NCBI RefSeq assembly: GCF_900637205.1
Contig: NZ_LR134355.1
Coordinates: forward strand, 4,588,001 to 4,652,000
Direction: 5' to 3'
DNA: 64,000 bases
Source: Mycolicibacterium chitae
GTDB taxonomy: Bacteria; Actinomycetota; Actinomycetes; Mycobacteriales; Mycobacteriaceae
Shown: in pieces, positions 25,798 through 34,403 of the stretch
Layout: every line of letters begins with the position of its first letter
Position numbering within the stretch: position 1 is the first letter of the stretch
Notes under the pieces: model-generated
What the model was told of the DNA's origin: nothing
What the model saw: only the letters and a program-made list of their open reading frames with translations
The model's database searches: none
Made by a program: the position numbers and the translations under genes

Positions 25798-27045
25798 ATG
25801 GCGAACCGCTCCAACCGCACCCTGCTGCGCGCCGCCGCCGAACTCCTCAACGCCGGCAACGGCGTGCGCCCGCTGGGCCGCAAGGGCTACGGCACCATTC
25901 CCGCCTTCGCGTTCGGCTGGCCCACCAGTGAGCTGGCCCCGCTGTACCTGGGCGGCTCGGCACTCGACGCGCTGCGTCGCGGCCTGCGCGGGGACTTCAA
26001 CAGCGTCAAGGGCCGAATTGCCTTGGTACTGCACAGCATCAGCTGGGCGCTGCTGGTGCTCATCGCGCGCCGCAACGTGGCCTCCAAGCCGCACTTCGAG
26101 GAGGGGTTGCGCGACGCGCTGGGCCCCGATTACCAACAGGTGGCGGCCACCTCGGACCCCGCCGCCGGGGCCCGTCGCCGCGCCGGGGTGTTCGGCACGG
26201 GCTGGTCGCGGCGGCGCTACGTCACCAAAACCTCCACGGTGCGGTACGGCCCGTACGGTGGGGCCAACCTCGCCGACATCTGGCGCCGCGCCGACCTGCC
26301 CAAGGACGGCAAGGCACCGGTGCTGCTGCAGGTCCCCGGCGGCGCCTGGTCGATCGGCATGCGCCGGCCGCAGGCCTATCCGCTGCTCAGCCACCTGGCC
26401 GAACGCGGCTGGGTGTGCGTGTCGATCGCCTACCGGGTCAGCCCGCGCAACACCTGGCCGGACCACATCGTCGACGTCAAGCGCGCCCTGGCCTGGGTCA
26501 AGGAGAACATCGCCGAGTACGGCGGCGACCCCGACTTCGTCGCCATCACCGGCGGTTCGGCCGGCGGGCACCTGACCGCGCTGGCCGCGCTGACCCCGGG
26601 GGCCCCGGAATTCCAGCCGGGTTTCGAGGACGCCGACACCTCCGTGGTCGCCGCGGTCCCGGTGTACGGCCGCTACGACTGGTACAGCGACGAGGGCGCC
26701 GGACGCCGCGAATTCCTCGGGTTCCTGCGCCGGCTGGTCACCAAGGTGGACATCCGGACCCACCGCCAGGTCTACATCGACGCCTCCCCCATCGATCGCG
26801 TACACCCCGATGCCCCACCGTTTTTCGTGTTGCACGGCGCCGACGACTCGATCATCCCGGTGCCGGAGGGCCGCGAGTTCGTCGAGGCGCTGCGCGAGGT
26901 GTCGTCGGACACCGTCGCCTACGCGGAAATCCCGCACGCGCAGCACGCCTTCGACTTCTTCGGCTCCCCGCGCGGGCACTACACCGCCCAGGCCATCGAG
27001 CGGTTCCTGTCCTGGGTGCAGGCCCGCCGGCAGGAGGATTCCTAG
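25798..27045 (+). CDS. Alpha/beta-hydrolase esterase, LipC-like
   Basis: A 415-residue esterase with an N-terminal extension of about 140 residues before the hydrolase domain. The oxyanion motif is LLQVPGGAWSIGM (PGG instead of HGG). The nucleophile serine is in ITGGSAGGHLTAL, the acid in FFVLHGADDSIIPV and the histidine in IPHAQHAFDFF. It is clearly a paralogue of the LipC gene at 28.5-29.7 kb by order of motifs, N-terminal extension and the (V)PGGAW variant. Spacing of 4 bp to the acyltransferase implies cotranscription. Its TAG stop overlaps the opposite TAG stop of the WS/DGAT gene. The likely activity is ester hydrolysis of short to medium acyl lipids. Confidence 0.88.
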   Translation: MANRSNRTLLRAAAELLNAGNGVRPLGRKGYGTIPAFAFGWPTSELAPLYLGGSALDALRRGLRGDFNSVKGRIALVLHSISWALLVLIARRNVASKPHFEEGLRDALGPDYQQVAATSDPAAGARRRAGVFGTGWSRRRYVTKTSTVRYGPYGGANLADIWRRADLPKDGKAPVLLQVPGGAWSIGMRRPQAYPLLSHLAERGWVCVSIAYRVSPRNTWPDHIVDVKRALAWVKENIAEYGGDPDFVAITGGSAGGHLTALAALTPGAPEFQPGFEDADTSVVAAVPVYGRYDWYSDEGAGRREFLGFLRRLVTKVDIRTHRQVYIDASPIDRVHPDAPPFFVLHGADDSIIPVPEGREFVEALREVSSDTVAYAEIPHAQHAFDFFGSPRGHYTAQAIERFLSWVQARRQEDS

Positions 27046-28466
27046 CCGGCCGGGGCCAGCGCGTTCTCGACGGCGGTCAGCTGTTCGGAAAGTCCTGCGG
27101 CGCGGCGGATCTCGACCAGTTCCGCGACCATGGCCGAGGTGACCTCGTGGGCGTCGTCCACCGAGTCGCAGTCGGTCAGCACCGAGATGTTGAGCTGGTC
27201 GACGTAGCTCCACACGGTGATGTTGACGCCGCTGGCCGCGGTGATCGGACCCACGCTGTAGAGCTCGGTGACCAGCGCGCCGCCCACCCGGCCGCGCTCA
27301 CGCGGGCCCGGGACATTGGAGATGTTGAGGTTGAGGACCTTGTTCTGCCCGTCGATGGCGGACAGCCGCTTGAAGGCCGCCTCCATGGCAACCGGCGGCA
27401 TGTAGTTCGACCAGCGGCTGACCAGCTCCGGCCCGATCAGGTGGTTGCTCTCCTTGGCCAGGATCGCATCGGCGTGGGCCTGCCGGACCCGCTCCAGCGG
27501 ATCTGCGAGGTGGATCGGCACGGGCATCATGACCCCGGTGAAGTAGTTCCCCGAGATCCGCTCCGAGGAGAAGTCGAAGCTCACCGGCACCGAGGCCAGC
27601 AGCGGGTGTTCGGCGTGCCCGTCGTAGTGCAGCGAAAGTTTGCGCAGCGCACCGGCGGACAGCGCCAGCACCAGATCGTTGATCGAGACGCCCAGCGCCG
27701 TCTTGGTCTCCTTGATGTCGGCCAGCGCCAGCGAGGCCGTCGCGAACCGGCGCTCGGGAGTCAGCACGTGGTTCATGAAGCTCGGCGGCGGGGTGAACGG
27801 CCGGGTCAGATCCGGCGCCAGGCGCCGCGTGCTGCGGCGCACCCGGTTGATGCCCGCGACGGTGTAGGCGATGGTCGAGGGGACCTGGGCCATGTGCCGG
27901 AAGTGATCTCGGAACGCCGTGCGCACCAGCTCGGATTTCGTTGGCGGCGGGTCGGTTTCATACAGCGCGCCCTCGTCGACCGGGCCGGCCTGCAGGTCCA
28001 TGCCGCGGGCCAGTAGGTTGGCCGCCGCGACCCCGTCGGCCAGCGCGTGATGGATCTTATTGACGACGGCGATCCGCTTGCCCTCGAGCCCCTCGACGTA
28101 ATACATCTCCCACAGCGGCCGCGTGCGGTCCAGCGGGGTGCTCGCGATCTCGGCGATGGCGTCGTCGAGTTCCCGTCGGCCGCCCGGCGCGGGCAGCGTC
28201 AGCGGCCGGATGTGATAGTCGAGGTCGACCTCGACGTTCTCCCGCCACATCGGGTGGTGGAACTTGAACGGGATGTCCACCAGCTGATAGCGCAGCGGCT
28301 CGAGCTTGTGCAGTCGGCCCTCGATGACGCGCCGGAACTCGTCGACCCCGAAGGTGCGGTCGCCGATGGCACTCAACTCGACGATCGCGATCTTGAGGGT
28401 GTGCATGTGCACGTTCGGCGCCTCGGAGTACAGCAGGAAGGCGTCCCACCCGGTGAGTCTCTTCAT
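27042..28466 (-). CDS. WS/DGAT wax ester / triacylglycerol synthase (Rv0221 type)
   Basis: A 474-residue bifunctional wax ester synthase/diacylglycerol acyltransferase. The catalytic HHxxxDG motif is visible as NKIHHALADGVAAANLL near residue 140. RPLWEMYYVEGLEGKR precedes it and NLNISNVPGPRE is present in the C-terminal half, both family hallmarks. It esterifies diacylglycerol or fatty alcohol with acyl-CoA to make storage lipid. The start MKRLTGWDAFLLYSE is the normal N-terminus. It is second in a minus-strand operon after lipC, 56 bp downstream, in the same order as Rv0220-Rv0221. The neighbouring lipase may recycle or supply acyl groups. Confidence 0.93.
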   Translation of the reverse strand: MKRLTGWDAFLLYSEAPNVHMHTLKIAIVELSAIGDRTFGVDEFRRVIEGRLHKLEPLRYQLVDIPFKFHHPMWRENVEVDLDYHIRPLTLPAPGGRRELDDAIAEIASTPLDRTRPLWEMYYVEGLEGKRIAVVNKIHHALADGVAAANLLARGMDLQAGPVDEGALYETDPPPTKSELVRTAFRDHFRHMAQVPSTIAYTVAGINRVRRSTRRLAPDLTRPFTPPPSFMNHVLTPERRFATASLALADIKETKTALGVSINDLVLALSAGALRKLSLHYDGHAEHPLLASVPVSFDFSSERISGNYFTGVMMPVPIHLADPLERVRQAHADAILAKESNHLIGPELVSRWSNYMPPVAMEAAFKRLSAIDGQNKVLNLNISNVPGPRERGRVGGALVTELYSVGPITAASGVNITVWSYVDQLNISVLTDCDSVDDAHEVTSAMVAELVEIRRAAGLSEQLTAVENALAPAG

Positions 28467-28522
28467 GCCGCACCCCTCGCTGCTCCGGCCCCCTGCGGGG
28501 AACCCTACAAGCGGGGGCGGCC

Positions 28523-29746
28523 TCAGATGGCCTGTTTGGCTCGCGACACGGCCCGGTCGTGGTGAATCTGGTTGAGGAACAGTCCGATTGCCGTCGCGGC
28601 CGCCCCTGTCCGGGCGCCGTCGGTCATGTCGAAACCGTGTCCGGCGCCGGGCAATTCGAGGTAGCCGACCGGTGCGCGCGACACGTCGCGCAGCCGGGCG
28701 ACGAAGTCGCGGGCCTGGGCCACCGGGATGATCGTGTCGCCGCTGCCGTGCAGCACCAGGAACGGCGGCGCGGCGGCGTGCACCCGCGCGATCGGGGAGG
28801 CCTTGCGGAACACCTCGGGGTCGCGGTCCATCCTGCCGTTGACCACGACGCGTTCGAGGAAGTCGACGAAGCGGTCGCGCTCCGGGGTGGAGCGGTCCTC
28901 CCAGCAGTAGCGGCCGTAGACGCCGACCACGGCGTCCACGGAGGTGTCCGAGCCCTCCGGCAGATGCTGCTGGTACTCGCGGTCACCGGCGGTGAGCCCG
29001 GCCAGCGCGGCCAGATGCCCGCCCGCCGAACACCCGGCGATGGTGACGAAGTCGCGGTCGCCGCCGAAGCGGTCCACGTTGGCCCGCGCCCAGGCGATCG
29101 CGGCCTTGACGTCGGCGATGTGCTGCGGCCAGCGGTGCCCGGGGGCCACCCGGTACTCCACCGACAGGCAGACCCAGCCGAGTTCGGCCAGGTGCGACAT
29201 CAGCGCGTAGCCCTGCAGGGCGCGGCCGCCGTGCACCCACGCGCCGCCGGGCACGAAGATCATCACGGGCGCCGGTTGCACCGGCAGGTCGCGATGCCGC
29301 CACACGTCGAGCAGCTGGGTCGGCTCCTCGCCGTAGCGCACCGAGGACCGGTGCAGGTGCCGGCGGTGCTCACAGGCCCGCAGCAACGGCGGCGTCCGAT
29401 CCGGGGCGGGCCAGGCCACGTCGAGGTCCTGTTCGGCCACGATGCCGCGCAGCGCCGCGGCGGCCACCGCGTGCGTCTGGTCGCGCTCGGCCTGGCGCAC
29501 CTTGCCCATCCCGGGGGTGAACCAGGACTTGGTGGCCGAACCGATGATCTCCGGCGCGTGCCGGCCGGCCCACATGCTGATGGCCGTGTAACCGCCGAGT
29601 TGTTCGAGGTGCTTGCCGATCACGGGGAGTTGCGCGCCCGCGGCGGTGGCCGCCAGCAGGGCGTCCGCCGGGCCGGTGCGCAGCAACGCCTCCGCCCGCG
29701 ACCACAGCGTCGGTTCGGGATTCCGGGCCTGCGATCCTGCCGTCAT
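28523..29746 (-). CDS. lipC: Esterase/lipase LipC
   Basis: A 407-residue alpha/beta-hydrolase. The N-terminal region of about 150 residues is shared with the esterase at 25.8 kb. Then come MIFVPGGAWVHGG (oxyanion), TIAGCSAGGHLAAL (nucleophile Ser), FLVLHGSGDTIIPV (acid) and LPGAGHGFD (His). M. tuberculosis LipC (Rv0220) is a surface-associated esterase active on short-chain esters. No obvious signal peptide is seen. It is first in an operon with the WS/DGAT gene and divergent from lipW across 171 bp that carries two palindromes. Confidence 0.9.
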   Translation of the reverse strand: MTAGSQARNPEPTLWSRAEALLRTGPADALLAATAAGAQLPVIGKHLEQLGGYTAISMWAGRHAPEIIGSATKSWFTPGMGKVRQAERDQTHAVAAAALRGIVAEQDLDVAWPAPDRTPPLLRACEHRRHLHRSSVRYGEEPTQLLDVWRHRDLPVQPAPVMIFVPGGAWVHGGRALQGYALMSHLAELGWVCLSVEYRVAPGHRWPQHIADVKAAIAWARANVDRFGGDRDFVTIAGCSAGGHLAALAGLTAGDREYQQHLPEGSDTSVDAVVGVYGRYCWEDRSTPERDRFVDFLERVVVNGRMDRDPEVFRKASPIARVHAAAPPFLVLHGSGDTIIPVAQARDFVARLRDVSRAPVGYLELPGAGHGFDMTDGARTGAAATAIGLFLNQIHHDRAVSRAKQAI

Positions 29747-29804
29747 GGCGCGACTGTACCTCCGTTGCGCCCGCCGATCGGTGCAGAGTGAGCAAATTTC
29801 GCAA

Positions 29805-29823
29805 AGTGTCTCTCGGTGACACT
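29805..29823. promoter_or_regulatory. Inverted repeat in the lipC-lipW divergent region
   Basis: The 6-bp arms AGTGTC and GACACT are separated by 7 nt, 59-77 bp upstream of lipC and 95-113 bp upstream of lipW. It is a possible regulator site, for which no factor is assigned. Confidence 0.4.
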
Positions 29824-29878
29824 ATTTGGCCTGTCTGTAAACCACGGACGCCCCTGGCAAAGCCGCTTTTCCGGGCCC

Positions 29879-29892
29879 TTGACACCCGTCAA
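29879..29892. promoter_or_regulatory. TTGAC-n4-GTCAA operator upstream of lipW
   Basis: TTGACACCCGTCAA is a 5+5 bp palindrome 26-39 bp upstream of the lipW ATG, where core promoter elements should be. Its left half could also serve as a -35 (TTGACA). A nearly identical element is upstream of fadD4 at 41.66 kb. Confidence 0.5.
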
Positions 29893-29917
29893 CTTTGCGC
29901 CCAGTACTCTCAGTCCG

Positions 29918-30823
29918 ATGAGCGCCGCGCATATCCACCCTGAGCTGCGCAAACTTGCCAGGGTGGTCCCGAAGGCCCCGATCCGGGCCGCCACGCTGCC
30001 GCTGTTCCGTGCCGCCTCCCGGCTGCAGAAGAAGTTCCCGGCCCGCGGCGTCACGGTGTTGACCACCAGCGCCGGCGTCGAGGTGCGCCTGCATCGCCCC
30101 CGCACCGTCGGTCCGCCCGCGCCGGCCATGCTGTGGATCCACGGCGGCGGCTACGTGCTGGGCACCGCCGCCCAGGACGACGTGCTGTGCCGCAAGTTCG
30201 CGCGCCAGCTCGGCATCACCGTCGCCGCCCCCGAGTACGGCCTGGCCCCCGAGCACCCCTACCCGCACGCGCTCGAGGAGTGCTACTCGGCGCTGCTGTG
30301 GCTGGCGTCGCTGCCCTCGGTCGACCCGAACCGCATCGTCATCGCCGGCGGCAGCGCGGGCGGCGGCCTGGCCGCGCAGCTGGCGTTCTTGGCCCGCGAC
30401 CGCGGCGAGATCACGCCGGTGGCACAGCACCTGGTGTACCCGATGCTCGACGACCGCTCGGCCTCCGGGCACAACCCCGGCTTCCGGCTGTGGGATCACC
30501 GCAGCAACGTGTTCGGTTGGGACGCCTACCTCGCCGACGCCGACCCCGAACAGGTGGTCCCCGCCCGGCGCACCGACCTGGCGGGTCTGCCGCCGGCCTG
30601 GATCGGCGTCGGCACCCTCGACCTGTTCCACGACGAGGACATCGAGTACGCGCAACGGCTCAACGACGCCGGCGTGCCGGCCGAGCTCGACGTCGTCGAC
30701 GGCGCCTTCCACGGCTTCGATCAGATCGCCGAGAAAACCTTGGTGGCACGGGATTTCTTCGACCGGCAGTGCGAGTTCCTGCGCGGTCGCTTCACCGAAA
30801 AACAACCGGAGGCAAGCTCGTGA
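29918..30823 (+). CDS. lipW: Esterase LipW (hormone-sensitive lipase family)
   Basis: A 301-residue family IV esterase. HGGGYVLGTA forms the oxyanion hole, GGSAGGGLAAQL holds the catalytic Ser, GTLDLFHDED the Asp and GAFHGFDQ the His. The size matches LipW (Rv0217c, 302 residues). The ATG at 29918 is preferred over an upstream in-frame start inside the promoter. It leads a three-gene operon with two acyl-CoA dehydrogenase subunits, joined by a 4-bp GTGA overlap, so the released acid is probably degraded by the following enzymes after CoA activation (inference). Confidence 0.9.
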   Translation: MSAAHIHPELRKLARVVPKAPIRAATLPLFRAASRLQKKFPARGVTVLTTSAGVEVRLHRPRTVGPPAPAMLWIHGGGYVLGTAAQDDVLCRKFARQLGITVAAPEYGLAPEHPYPHALEECYSALLWLASLPSVDPNRIVIAGGSAGGGLAAQLAFLARDRGEITPVAQHLVYPMLDDRSASGHNPGFRLWDHRSNVFGWDAYLADADPEQVVPARRTDLAGLPPAWIGVGTLDLFHDEDIEYAQRLNDAGVPAELDVVDGAFHGFDQIAEKTLVARDFFDRQCEFLRGRFTEKQPEASS

Positions 30824-31920
30824 GCAGCGAGATCAAGGCACTGCGGGAAGCCGTCTCGGGGCTACTGCAGAAACATTCCAGCGAGGCGCGGGTGCGCGAG
30901 TTGATGGCCACCGACACCGGCCACGACGAGACCGCCTGGGCCGAACTGAGCGACATGGGTCTGCTCGGGCTGGCCGTGCCCGAACAGTTCGGCGGGGCCG
31001 GCGCGGGCCACGTCGAGATGAGCGCGGTGTGCGAGGAGATGGGCCGCGCGCTGCTGTGCGGACCGTTCTTCTCCACCGCCGTCCTGGCGCCCGCGCTGCT
31101 GGCCGCCGGCGGGGACGCCGCCGAGCAGGCCCGGGTGCTGCCGACGATCGCCGACGGCAGCGCGGTGGTCGCCCTGGCGTTCGCCGAGGGCACCGCGGCC
31201 ACCCCGCCCGCCGAACCGGCCACCGCCGCAGCGGAATCCGCCGACGGCTGGCGGCTGACCGGCGAGAAGAACTACGTGCTCGACGCCGGTGCCGCCGACG
31301 TGCTCTACGTGCTGGCGGCGACGCCGCAGGGCCCGTCGGTGTTCGCGGTGCAGCGCGGGGCCGCCGGCTTCGAAGCGCTGCCGCTGACCGGCGTGGACCT
31401 GACCCGCAAGCTGCACCGCGTCCGGTTCTCGGACACCCCGGCGCGGTTGGTCGGCGAGCCCGGTACCGGCGCCGCGACGTTCGCCGCGGCCCTGGAGGCC
31501 GGCGGCGTGGCGATGCTCGGTGAGCAGGCCGGCGGCACCTACCGCGCCATGCAGATGGCCGTGGACTACGCCCGCACCCGATTCCAGTTCGGCCGGGCGA
31601 TCGGCAGCTTCCAGGCCGTCAAGCACATGTGCGCCGACATGCTGCTCGAGGCCGAGTCCGCGGTGTCGGCCGCGCGGCACGTCGCGGCCGCCTACGACGC
31701 CGGCGACGCCAACCGCGCCGCCGATCTCGCGCTGGCCCAGGCCTATTGCGGGGACGCCTACGTGACCGTCGCCGCGACCGGCATCCAGGTCCACGGCGGC
31801 ATCGGCTTCACCTGGGAGCATCCCGCCCACCTGTACCTGCGGCGGGCCCGCACCGATGCCCAACTGCTCGGCGACCCGGCCTGGCACCGCGAACGTTACC
31901 TGCAGCTGAAGGGGGCGTGA
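30820..31920 (+). CDS. Acyl-CoA dehydrogenase, probable accessory subunit
   Basis: A 366-residue acyl-CoA dehydrogenase homologue. Present are WAELSDMGLLGLAVPEQFGGAG, AMLGEQAGGTYRAMQMAV and the C-terminal RTRFQFGRAIGSFQAVKHMCADML...GIQVHGGIGFTWEHPAHLY. The segment where catalytic Glu occurs in partner subunits is not obviously conserved. This, with the next gene, suggests an alpha2beta2 enzyme of the FadE26/FadE27 type. The GTG start overlaps the lipW stop. The stop TGA shares one base with the next ATG, so all three genes are translationally coupled. Confidence 0.88.
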   Translation: MSSEIKALREAVSGLLQKHSSEARVRELMATDTGHDETAWAELSDMGLLGLAVPEQFGGAGAGHVEMSAVCEEMGRALLCGPFFSTAVLAPALLAAGGDAAEQARVLPTIADGSAVVALAFAEGTAATPPAEPATAAAESADGWRLTGEKNYVLDAGAADVLYVLAATPQGPSVFAVQRGAAGFEALPLTGVDLTRKLHRVRFSDTPARLVGEPGTGAATFAAALEAGGVAMLGEQAGGTYRAMQMAVDYARTRFQFGRAIGSFQAVKHMCADMLLEAESAVSAARHVAAAYDAGDANRAADLALAQAYCGDAYVTVAATGIQVHGGIGFTWEHPAHLYLRRARTDAQLLGDPAWHRERYLQLKGA

Positions 31921-33068
31921 TGGACGACATTCGCGCACAAGTCCGAGAGTTCCTGGCCGCCAACTGGACCCCCGGCATGGACCGCGGCCAGTGGGCCCAG
32001 CTGGTGTTCGACAACGGCTGGGCCGTGCCCAGCTGGGAGCAAGAGTGGTACGGCCGCGGGCTCAGCGACGGCGAATCCCGGGTGGTGGCAGCCGAATTCA
32101 AGGAGGCCGGCGCGCCCGGCACGGGCCACGACCGGTCGAACCTGTTCGCCTGCACGCTGCACGACGCCGGCACCGAGGAGCAGAAGCGGCGGCTGATCCC
32201 GCCGTCGCTGCGCGGGGAGACCAAGTGGTGCCTGCTCTACAGCGAACCCGGCGCCGGTTCCGACCTGGCCGGGCTGCGCACCCGCGCCGACCGCGACGGC
32301 GACCGCTTCATCATCAACGGGCAGAAGGTGTGGACGTCGTTCGCCGCCAAGGCCGACTACGGCCTGCTGGTGGCGCGCACCGACTGGGACGTGCCCAAGC
32401 ACAAGGGGATCAGCTTCTTCATGTTCCCCATGCGCCAGCCCGGCGTCGAGGTCCGGCCCATCCACCAGATCACCGGTGAGTCGGAGTTCAACGAGGTGTT
32501 CATCACCGACGCCGCGGTGCCGGCCGAGAACCTGATCGGCCCGCTCAACGGCGGGTGGGGTGTGCTGCAGACCGCGCTGGGCTACGAGCGGCGCCTGATG
32601 GGCGACCTGGCGCGGACCGCCCGGTCCTCCGGTCAGACCGACGCCGGCCGGGACAGCCTGATCACGCTGGCCGCCGACCACGGCAAGATCTCCGACAGCC
32701 ACACCCGGCAGCAGATCGCGCGGATCGACGGCCTGGTGGCGGCCAACCGCTGGAACAACCAGCGCGCCAAGGCCACCGGCGGGCTGCAGGCCGCGGCCCT
32801 GCTGGCGCTGAGCAAGATCGCGATGTCGCGGATCCTGCACGAGACCGCCCGGGTGCAGACCGAGATCACCGGTGCCGAGTCGATGCTCGCCGGCCCGGAG
32901 AACCCGGTGGGCGACGGCGTGACGTTCCGCGCACTCAACGCCTACTTCACCTCCATCGGCGGTGGCACCGACCAGATCCAGCGCAACATCGTCGGCGAGC
33001 GGGTGCTGGGCCTGCCCAAGGAGCCGGAACCCTACCGCGAGACCGCATTCCGCGAGCTACCGCACTGA
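31920..33068 (+). CDS. Acyl-CoA dehydrogenase, probable catalytic subunit
   Basis: A 382-residue FadE. CLLYSEPGAGSDLAGLRTRA and FIINGQKVWTSFAAKADYGLL are the FAD/substrate motifs. TALGYERRLMG places a Glu where IVD/FadE26-like enzymes carry the catalytic base. FTSIGGGTDQIQRNIVGERVLGLP closes the flavin site. The PxWEQEWYGRGL N-terminus is typical of the long-N-terminal-loop subgroup. It follows its partner with a 1-bp overlap. The last 12 bp overlap tail-to-tail with the amidohydrolase. The substrate is unknown; FadE pairs in mycobacteria usually handle steroid side chains or branched acids. Confidence 0.9.
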   Translation: MDDIRAQVREFLAANWTPGMDRGQWAQLVFDNGWAVPSWEQEWYGRGLSDGESRVVAAEFKEAGAPGTGHDRSNLFACTLHDAGTEEQKRRLIPPSLRGETKWCLLYSEPGAGSDLAGLRTRADRDGDRFIINGQKVWTSFAAKADYGLLVARTDWDVPKHKGISFFMFPMRQPGVEVRPIHQITGESEFNEVFITDAAVPAENLIGPLNGGWGVLQTALGYERRLMGDLARTARSSGQTDAGRDSLITLAADHGKISDSHTRQQIARIDGLVAANRWNNQRAKATGGLQAAALLALSKIAMSRILHETARVQTEITGAESMLAGPENPVGDGVTFRALNAYFTSIGGGTDQIQRNIVGERVLGLPKEPEPYRETAFRELPH

Positions 33069-34403
33069 CCGGTAGACCACCGCACCGGCGATGACGGTCG
33101 CGGCCACCAGGTCCGCGTCCAACCGGGCCAGCGCCTGCGTCGGTGCCGCGTGGAGCACGCACAGGTCCCCTGGTGCGCCCGGTTCGATCGCGCGCACCCG
33201 GTCCGGTTCCTCGGCGTGGCCCAGGAACATCGCCAGCGCGGCCTCGGCCGAGATCCGCTCGCGCTCGCCGAGCACCACACCCTTGGGCGTGCGGCGGGTC
33301 ACCGCGGCCCGCATGGCCGCCCACGGATCGCCGGCGCCGAACGGCACATCCGTCGAGAGGGCCAGGCGCACACCGGCATCCCGCAGCGAGGCGACCCGCC
33401 ACAGCTGCGCGTGTTCGTCGGCCGGGACGTCGGCGCGGTACTGATCGCCGCGCTCGGCAACGAAGTTGGGCTGGGTGACGACGGTGACGCGCAGGTCCGC
33501 GAGGTCCGCGACGACGTCGTCGGCGACGATGGCGGCGTGCTCGATGCGATCGCCGGCGTGGCCGCCGGCGGCGCGCAGGGCCGCGAGGGTGACGACGAGT
33601 TGGCTTGCGGTCACGCAGTGCACGGCCACCGGGTGGTCGCGGTCGTGGGCCGCGGCGATCCACGCGGTGAGCGCGTCGAGATCCAGGCTGTCGTCGTCGA
33701 GGATCTTCTTGGCCGGCCCGAGCGTCAACCCGGCAATGGCGGCGCCGGCCAGGTCCGCCGGCGCCATGCAGTGCAGCCGCTGGCGCAGTGCGCCGGATCG
33801 CGCTGCGGCGGCGAGGTTCTCGAGGTCGGGGCGGCTCTGCTCGGGGGTGGCGTCGGTGACGCCGGTGATGCCGTACCGGCTGAACTGCTTCCCGAGCGCG
33901 CTCAGCGACGGCGCGCGGTCGGGCAGCACCAACTCGCCGTCCGCGCGGTGGAACCGGCCGTCGGGATGTTCGACCTGACCGATCTCCCGCAGCGCCGCCG
34001 TATTCAGCGTCCACAGTGCGCCGCTGCGGTGTTGGACGCGGACCGGCAGCGGCGGGCTCAGCGCGTCGAGCAGGCGGCGGTCCAGCGGGCCGGCGACCGC
34101 GTCGTGGTAGCCGACGGCGCGGATCCAGCCGTCGTCGCCGGGGGCCGCGGCGGCCAGGATCGCGGCCAGTCCCGCGGCGTCGCGCACCTCGCCGGGGCCC
34201 ACCCGAACCGAGGTCGCCGCGGCGGCCGCGGCCCGCAGGTGCACGTGGTGGTCGTGCAGGCCGGGCAGCACGGTGCCGCCGGCCGCGTCGAGCACCTGCT
34301 CCCCCGCGGCGGCCGGCAGGTCGGGGCCGACCTCGGTGACGACGTCGCGGACCCGCACGTCGACCACCCGGCCGTCGAGCAGGGTGCCGTTGCGGATCAG
34401 CAT
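33057..34403 (-). CDS. Amidohydrolase (YtcJ/amidohydrolase 3-like)
   Basis: A 448-residue metal-dependent hydrolase. The N-terminal beta sandwich (MLIRNGTLLDGRVVDV) is followed by the metal motif GLHDHHVHLRA (HxH). PVAVHCVT and DRIEHAAIV supply further His, STDVPFGAGDP the Asp, and GDLCVLHAAP is the returning sandwich strand. The likely reaction is hydrolysis of a C-N bond or cyclic amide. The lysine of a carbamylated binuclear site is not obvious, as in YtcJ-like enzymes. The ATG at 34403 overlaps the 3' end of the CoA transferase gene by 7 bp, so the two are cotranscribed and possibly part of one degradation route. Confidence 0.85.
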   Translation of the reverse strand: MLIRNGTLLDGRVVDVRVRDVVTEVGPDLPAAAGEQVLDAAGGTVLPGLHDHHVHLRAAAAAATSVRVGPGEVRDAAGLAAILAAAAPGDDGWIRAVGYHDAVAGPLDRRLLDALSPPLPVRVQHRSGALWTLNTAALREIGQVEHPDGRFHRADGELVLPDRAPSLSALGKQFSRYGITGVTDATPEQSRPDLENLAAAARSGALRQRLHCMAPADLAGAAIAGLTLGPAKKILDDDSLDLDALTAWIAAAHDRDHPVAVHCVTASQLVVTLAALRAAGGHAGDRIEHAAIVADDVVADLADLRVTVVTQPNFVAERGDQYRADVPADEHAQLWRVASLRDAGVRLALSTDVPFGAGDPWAAMRAAVTRRTPKGVVLGERERISAEAALAMFLGHAEEPDRVRAIEPGAPGDLCVLHAAPTQALARLDADLVAATVIAGAVVYRSVR

